Source of the DNA: Bretschneidera sinensis
Taxonomy: Eukaryota > Streptophyta > Magnoliopsida > Brassicales > Akaniaceae
Reading direction: 5' to 3'
Length of the DNA: 64,000 bases
NCBI GenBank assembly: GCA_023935145.1
Contig: CM043698.1
Location: forward strand, 36,843,501-36,907,500
Shown here one piece after another: positions 54,664-64,000 of this stretch. Below the pieces are notes generated by a model that saw only the letters and a program-made list of their open reading frames with translations, did no database searches and was not told the origin of the DNA. Each line of letters opens with the position of its first letter. Position 1 is the first letter of the stretch. The position numbers and the translations under genes were made by a program.

Positions 54664-55005
54664 ATGGCCTCAGTACAATTGGAGAAACCCGTTGAGCAAA
54701 CCCCTGGCCAAACCCAAGAACACCACGTGGGTAAGGAGGTGACCACCCAGACCCAAACCCATCACTTGGGCCAGGAGATAGCCAAAACCCTGATTCAATC
54801 CGTGAGCCAAGCCCATGGTAAAAACAAGCTGGGCCATGGCCATGAAATGGCTAAGGCCCAGACTCCCTGCATGAAAGGGAAGACAGAGAAGAAAGCGAAA
54901 GATAAGAAGGAAAAGAAGGAAAAGAAAGATAAGAAAGAAAAGAAGGACAAGAAAGAGAAGAAGAAGAAGTGCAAGGATGACAGTAGCAGCAGCGACAGTG
55001 ATTGA
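54664..55005 (+). CDS. unknown plant protein, paralogue B (Lys-rich, acidic Ser tail)
   Basis: Encodes 113 residues starting MASVQLEKPVEQTPGQTQEH. QTQTHH and AKAQTPC segments are followed by an extreme lysine/glutamate stretch (repeats of KKEKKDK) and a DDSSSSDSD end. A GC-AG intron (GCAAGT at 55015, ending TTTGCAG at 55210) lies just after the stop, at the same place relative to the tail as gene A's coding intron; the next exon also starts with a CTAAGAG word. So gene B has either gained an early stop or gene A an extension. The stop is less than 15 bases before the splice site. Family not recognised. No membrane segment or signal. Confidence 0.68.
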   Translation: MASVQLEKPVEQTPGQTQEHHVGKEVTTQTQTHHLGQEIAKTLIQSVSQAHGKNKLGHGHEMAKAQTPCMKGKTEKKAKDKKEKKEKKDKKEKKDKKEKKKKCKDDSSSSDSD

Positions 55006-55014
55006 AAAAACAAG

Positions 55015-55210
55015 GCAAGTTTAATTATTCTTTTATTAATTTAAATGAATTGCAATAAATATTACAAAAAATTACATTGCATCATCAAATATTAAATAAA
55101 AAAGAACAACTATTTAGCTTTTCTTCATCATCAATATTAATTTTGTTTTTACTTGTTTCTATTTTAATTAATTAATAAAATCGATATTTTCTTTTGTTTT
55201 GTGTTTGCAG
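55015..55210 (+). other. GC-AG intron in the 3' UTR of gene B
   Basis: Donor AAG|GCAAGTTT and acceptor TTTGCAG|AATCTAAGAG. Gene A has the same donor (AAG|GCAAGTTT) and acceptor (TTTGCAG|GACTAAGAG), which supports both being real introns. Confidence 0.65.
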
Positions 55211-55219
55211 AATCTAAGA

Positions 55220-55762
55220 GCAACATTGGGAGATGAAACTCAAATAAACATACTCAGCTACATATTTAATGCAAGATGAAGAAATAAATAAATGAATAAA
55301 AAACTCGTGTCATGGATATTGATAGTGAAGACTCGTCGCTTCACAAAGCATACATGGTGTCCTATGTAAGATTATAGTAAGTGTTATCATATGGCTTTTA
55401 TAAATAAAAATATGCTTTTGTGATAAAGAATGGCCAAACCCTTCGCTTATTTAGGAGGGTACAGATTCAAGGAGCTCAAGCTGAATTCATGAAAACTCAA
55501 ATTCTAATCCAATAATCATCATCGCAAAAATCAGAACAAAAAGCAGGAAGGCCTCGTAAATTTCTGCTGACCAGTTCACAACCTAAAGAAGTACTCTGTT
55601 TCTGTCACTTAAAAATTACACTACCTTTCTATTTTTCTTTTCCTCTCTTTTCCCCCATGCTAGATCAATGAACCGGACAAAATTAATCACCAGAGAGGGA
55701 TACTGTAATTCCTGAGTATCACTGAATACAACAAACGTAAATACTATAATAGGAAAATCATT
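55220..55762. other. 3' ends of convergent genes
   Basis: Exon 2/3' UTR of gene B (to about 55400, with AATAAATAAATGAATAAAAA) followed by the likely 3' UTR of the minus-strand SerRS gene. No other gene. Confidence 0.5.
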
Positions 55763-59317
<3,555 letters not shown>

Positions 59318-59874
59318 TGGTTCAGTTGTGTCTGGCTGAGAGAAGAGAACATGAGAGGCGCAATTTTCCTAGCCCGATTTATCTACCTTTTTTTTCTCAA
59401 GGAGGGCTTAAAAAAGTTAAAATCTAACGACATCGTTTTATCCTTACTTGAATGCCAACCACCTTCTAACCGTCCGATTTTGAGCAAGAATAGCACAGTG
59501 AAAGTCAATCGTGGCCGTCCGTCTTCTTGTTCAGAGATTAGGTATTAAAGCTATGTTTAGGTCGAAGCTTATTTTTAAATAAAAGTTTTAATAAATCAAA
59601 TCAAATAGTTTATTAATTGATATTTAATAAATTTTAATAAATTTTTATTCAAATTAATTAAATTTTTAACAAACTTTAAAATTAAAATCCAGTTTAAAAT
59701 CAATTTTAAATTAGACTTTAAACTGGACCAAAAACATCACCCAAGATTAACAAGATGATTCTCAAAAATGGCTTTGTTATGTGGATTCACACCTGGCATA
59801 ATGAAATAGACCAAACAGGACAAAAGGAAAGGAAATTTGTGAGAACGAGGAGCAGATTATGATCATCCCAATTA
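59318..59874. other. upstream region of SerRS, no gene seen
   Basis: Should contain the SerRS 5' UTR and promoter. A 59580-59720 stretch of AAATTTTTA-type words is low complexity. Confidence 0.45.
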
Positions 59875-60770
59875 CCTCAAATGTGTTGAATGATTCCTGA
59901 AAATCTTGAACGTTCATTAAATAAGTTAAAATAGGATTCATTACAAAAAGTGCAGATGGGTAATGTTATTACTCGTCTGTGTGCAATCATTTTTGTAGTA
60001 GGAAGACTGCCATGAGCCATTAGCCAAAGAAAGAAATGAATTTTGGGCAAAGTTGGCACCTTCCACAATGAGTTTCAAGGAGAGAGCTAGAGGGCAAAAA
60101 CCAGTAAGCTTCCTTCACAGAAAAATGATAAGATTTATATCCATTCCATACTAATTTATCATAATGAGGAATATAAATGCTTTGAATTCTCTGAATAATG
60201 TCTTGAGGTAGGAAAGAGTGGACAGAGGATAGAAAAATTCAAAGAATGAGTTGGTTGATGGATAATATCACTGAACCTAAGGTGGTTAAAGAGGATGCAA
60301 TAGAGGAACAGTATATGAGGAATTAAGAGGGTTCTTACCTACCCAAACATCATCCCAGAGTTTGATGGATTCTCTTGTGCCACACACCTATTTCACATTA
60401 TGTATACAGTGTTGGATGGCAGGGAAAGTAGAATTCCTTGTCCAAGAACTATCTGTCCTGTAGGAAGCCTTCATAACCGTAAGATGGTAAAGTGTTTGTT
60501 TTTCAGAACTGATTGCCAGAGGCCATAATGGTTTTGAATTAATCTCCATGCATGTTTCACTAACAGAGCGTGATAATTACCTTTTTTTGCAAATGACAGT
60601 AGAGTATTTTTTATTCTTGAGACTAAATTTCGGGTGAATGGGCGAGTGGTAAGTTAGAGGAGCAACAAAAAAGGGATTGCCAAAGATTTACCAAGGGCCC
60701 AAACTAGAGGTTTATGGGAATGCAATTCTTGGTTGGGCTTGTTGGACTTACGAACGTAAACAACCATTGG
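59875..60770 (-). pseudogene. LINE reverse-transcriptase remnant, minus strand
   Basis: On the minus strand, from 60770 down, decayed blocks follow LINE order: an RT C-terminal block around LGKSLAIPFLLL, then KGNYHALLVKHAWRLIQNHY, a KLWDDVW-like block, and near 60070 WKVPTLPKIHFFLWLMAHGS with LPTTKMIAHRR and ICTFCNE, the zinc-binding domain. Many stops. Truncated at both ends. Confidence 0.75.
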
Positions 60771-63335
60771 AATCTGGACTAAATGATCAAGAATGGGTAA
60801 TTGTGTAACATGCTCTTTTAAAGATTTTTCCTTAAGCTCAATTCAAATCAGTTTCTTTTATGCTTAAGACCGGCCCTTTTGAAAAGCCCAATTAACTTAC
60901 TATTTTCGGCTGAAGTCTGCCAAAATGTACTTGATGATGATCCAAAATCTGTTTTTTTATTATTAGTTATCATGGAATGAGCGTTGTACATGATAATTAT
61001 TAATTTTTATTAATTTTTTAGATATAAATTAAAGAATAATATGAGATATATTATATATTAATTTTGATTAGAATAAAATAAATGAAACTAATTTATAATA
61101 TTAAGAATCATCAATATTGTTTTAACGTGAATAAAATTTGATATGCTAATGAGTTAATTATTATGATAGAAATCTAATCATTATTTTTTTTAAATTAGTG
61201 TATCTAATTACATAGATTTTTTTGTGTGAAAAACTTGTTTATTAGTAATGATTTTTTTTTTCATTTCTTTTGTAAATGATTTGTTTATATAAAGTCTCCA
61301 AATTAAGTTTATATATTAAGAACATGCATTGATGTTATTGAAATTTATACAAAGTCTAATATACTAATGAATTTATTAATTTATTATAAAATAAAATAAA
61401 GCTCTTTAATTGAATATTTACTAGTATTTTTTAAATTAATGAATTTACTTGTGAAGCAACTTTTTACTTAAAACTTGTTCACTGAGTAATTTTTTTTAGT
61501 TTTTTCAAATGAGTCACTGATATAGAGTTAATTAAAAGTAAAACATAGTTATGTCAAGAAAATAAAGTGTAATTTTATTTTTATTTCTTTTGAAGGATGC
61601 TTTGCAAAAAAAGTGTAATTTTAATATTTTATGAATCTAACTATATGATAATTCGTTTTTTTGTTGAATGCTTGTTTATATAAAGTAATTTTTGAATTAT
61701 TTGAAAAATAATTCCTTATATAGAGATTCTTAATTCGATGAAGAAAAATGTCTAACCTAAAAACAATTATTATGTAAAGATATTTTTGTCTAACTAATGT
61801 TTTACACCACATTTGTATAGTTATATAGGGCTTACATGAATTTAGTTAAAAATTGATAGGATTCATTACCTTAATTTGTGTCAACAATCTCTTGATTTAT
61901 AGAGAAAAATTTTCAATGCAATATAGCTTCTAGGTAAATTTGATCATCAAATAATGAATTATGGAACTAATTTAATTCATAACAAAGTTTTAATGTGTTA
62001 AAGATTCTAATTAAATAAACATGTTTTTCTCTACAATGCTTATCTCTCGAGAGAACAAATTAACACAAAATGTATTGATGTTTCCAAATAGTCTTCCACG
62101 TTTCCACTTCTTTACATTCTCTGAATTAATTGCACTGAGCATGCCACATGCCCAAATCTTTTACTCCACTATATGAGTTGTATCTAATCATGACCACTTT
62201 TACCTTAGCCAAGTCAAATACACGACTTTTGGTTTGTCATCAATCCATGAATAGTTAGAGTAACAGTTACGTGTACTCGAGGTTGAAGAAAGATCCTTTC
62301 AAGCTTATCAATCTAGCTCGAGTCCTAAAGTTATCCTATTTGTATCGATGTTGTCCCTCGAACTTCACTTTTAAAAAGTTTTTGTTTTGTGGCTTTTCTA
62401 ACGGCTAATTGTCTTATTTCATTTAATGCTCTTATCACGCTTCTTCTTTTTTCCAACTATATTCTCTCTTACTTGCTAGGGCATTTCCACTTGACCCAAT
62501 CAAAACATGCCATTGTATTAAATTATTTTTTTATATAAACAACTTTAATTTATGCACTTATTTACCCTAACAATAAATCAATTAAAGTGCATTATTATGA
62601 TTTTAAGTTGAAAATAAAGCTAAACTAAAAGAAGGCTATATATAAATAAATAAATAAAAAGAAGGCTATATACTCCACATCGTTTACAAACCATAGTGCA
62701 AGAGGAACCTGTGGATGGTGATAATCGATTAGATGTCAAAGAGTACGATGAACATGACGGCAGTGTCCACGGTAGAGGCAGCGTTGCCGGTGGTGGTTTT
62801 AGTCTGAAACACAACTCACCAATCAATCTGTCATGCTTACTTCCTGAAATTATTTAATAATGAGGAATAAGTTTCACAAGCTCGGTGAATTAAATTCACT
62901 AGAAGTATTCAATTTGTATAACTAGTCTTCTAATATTCGTTCATCCATATCTCATATAATTTGATAATAGCATTCTATTATCACTACTCACATCATAATC
63001 TCTATTCTTTATCAGTCTCTTCTTCTCATATATTTATTCACCTTGAGACTATCAATTATATCTCATAATTACCTCGTTATGAGGTTCACAACATATAATC
63101 TATCACTCAGATAGTTCTTATCATATCATACTTTCATATTTTTTTTTCACCATATATGTCTCTCTGTTAAACTCATTCATCTATCAATAAATTTACAATT
63201 AGAATAACACTTTAGCATCTCAAGTACTAATAATCAATATTTAAAATAGATACAATGTATGAATTATTACTTGGGAACATCTTCCCACATATCGACATAT
63301 TTTTTTCTTAGACCAACTTCCCGGTTCTTTTATCT
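60771..63335. other. intergenic, AT-rich, no confirmed gene
   Basis: Very AT-rich. A possible short minus-strand coding piece at about 62740-62815 could not be tied to a gene. No RNA gene recognised. Confidence 0.4.
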
Positions 63336-63339
63336 CCAA

Positions 63340-63590
63340 CACATACCAACTGTCACAGTTTTTCATTCATCACCAGCATATACTAGATGTCACAGCTTTC
63401 ATTTATCACCAGCATATACCGGCTGTCACGGTTTTCATTTATCTTCAGCATATACCGGCTGTCACGGTTTTCATTTAACTCCAACATATACCATCCGTCA
63501 CTGTTTTCATTTATTACCAACATATACCGGTTGTCACAGTTTTCATTTATCACCGGCATATACCGGCTGACACGGTTTTGATTTAGACGG
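63340..63590. repeat. 36-bp tandem repeat, about seven units
   Basis: Unit TTTTCATTTATCACCAGCAT followed by ATACCGGCTGTCACGG, repeated about seven times with substitutions but almost constant length. Open in two frames because 36 is a multiple of three; the translated 12-residue repeats are not taken as a gene. Confidence 0.9.
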
Positions 63591-64000
63591 GCTCCCTCCT
63601 AATTCTTTTATTTCATGCATATTCATGTGAACAATGATATGAAATATGTATATGAACAATAATATAAAAACAAGCATACATTCAGACATTTAAATTAGCT
63701 ATCCTGCTTCTTCTCAAATTATTATTTGATCAATTTCACTAAATTCTTCTCCTCATAAATCGTATCAAATTATCAATCATAACTCTTCAAGAATTTCATT
63801 TATCACATTCATTATTAAATCGACTTATTATTTCAATAATATTACTTCTCATATAATAATTCTCTACATATCAATTATTCCTATCATATCCATCAACCAA
63901 CTGTCATCTATCATCAAATCATAGGTTAATAATTTATTCAAATATTATCACTATATATTTTATATTTATCTGGATTACTTAAAGTAAATCTAACTCACAC
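63591..64000. other. no gene seen
   Basis: AT-rich, CT-biased sequence continuing to the window edge. Possibly part of the same repeat-derived region as 62830-63590. Confidence 0.4.

Noticed and set aside
54795..55013. Minus-strand Ser/Phe-rich ORF opposite gene B
   Set aside because: Complement of the lysine-rich stretch; low complexity.
62620..62826. Possible short minus-strand exon (TKTTTGNAASTVDTAVMF, then a stop) after a TTTCAG acceptor
   Set aside because: Too short, with no partner exon found; the nearby ATG-initiated frame gives an unrelated reading.
63259..63581. ORF with 12-residue repeats (HLSPAYTGCHGF)
   Set aside because: Translation of the 36-bp minisatellite; no independent support.

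Overview
The window is nuclear DNA of a eudicot plant. It is AT-rich, has split genes with GT-AG introns, and carries plant-specific families: a WRKY group III factor, a single-repeat R3-MYB, heavy-metal-associated (HMA/HIPP) proteins, an organellar seryl-tRNA synthetase and an anthocyanidin-reductase-like epimerase. Roughly half is transposon-derived. The species cannot be fixed from sequence alone; a woody rosid would fit but is a guess.

Layout. 1-3048: 3' remnant of a Tat-type Ty3/gypsy element whose LTR holds about 16 tandem 48-bp hairpin units. 3259-5300: truncated epimerase pseudogene with two hairpin or MITE insertions in an intron. 6130-6206: decayed tRNA-Glu. 6339-8534: frameshifted copy of a DUF3593 plastid membrane protein gene with a solo gypsy LTR in its intron. 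9260-10690 (minus): apparently intact WRKY group III gene. 13306-35248 (minus): complete CPC/TRY-like R3-MYB gene of three exons. Its second intron is about 21.5 kb and contains a solo LTR, two LINE/RNase H remnants, a 13-kb Copia element (14519-27476, flanked by GATCC) that itself hosts a Gag-protease-only gypsy element (18419-21110), and a second Copia element (29223-34159). 35642-40513: a TIR element split by a third Copia element (35817-40494, flanked by GTTTA).

40897-41533 and 54664-55005 hold two paralogous unknown genes that share a promoter block and a GC-AG intron, with a decayed third copy near 53960. Between them lies a cluster of three HMA-type genes (44976-45629, a pseudogene at 49468-50091, and 51702-52386); all lack the CxxC metal site and one keeps a C-terminal CaaX box. 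55763-59317 (minus): ten-exon organellar seryl-tRNA synthetase. The last 4.6 kb is a minus-strand LINE remnant, AT-rich DNA and a 36-bp tandem repeat.

The intact-looking genes are WRKY, R3-MYB, HMA copies 1 and 3, the two paralogous unknown genes and SerRS. They do not form a pathway. The most notable observation is the R3-MYB gene, whose exons remain in phase and intact across a very large transposon-filled intron.
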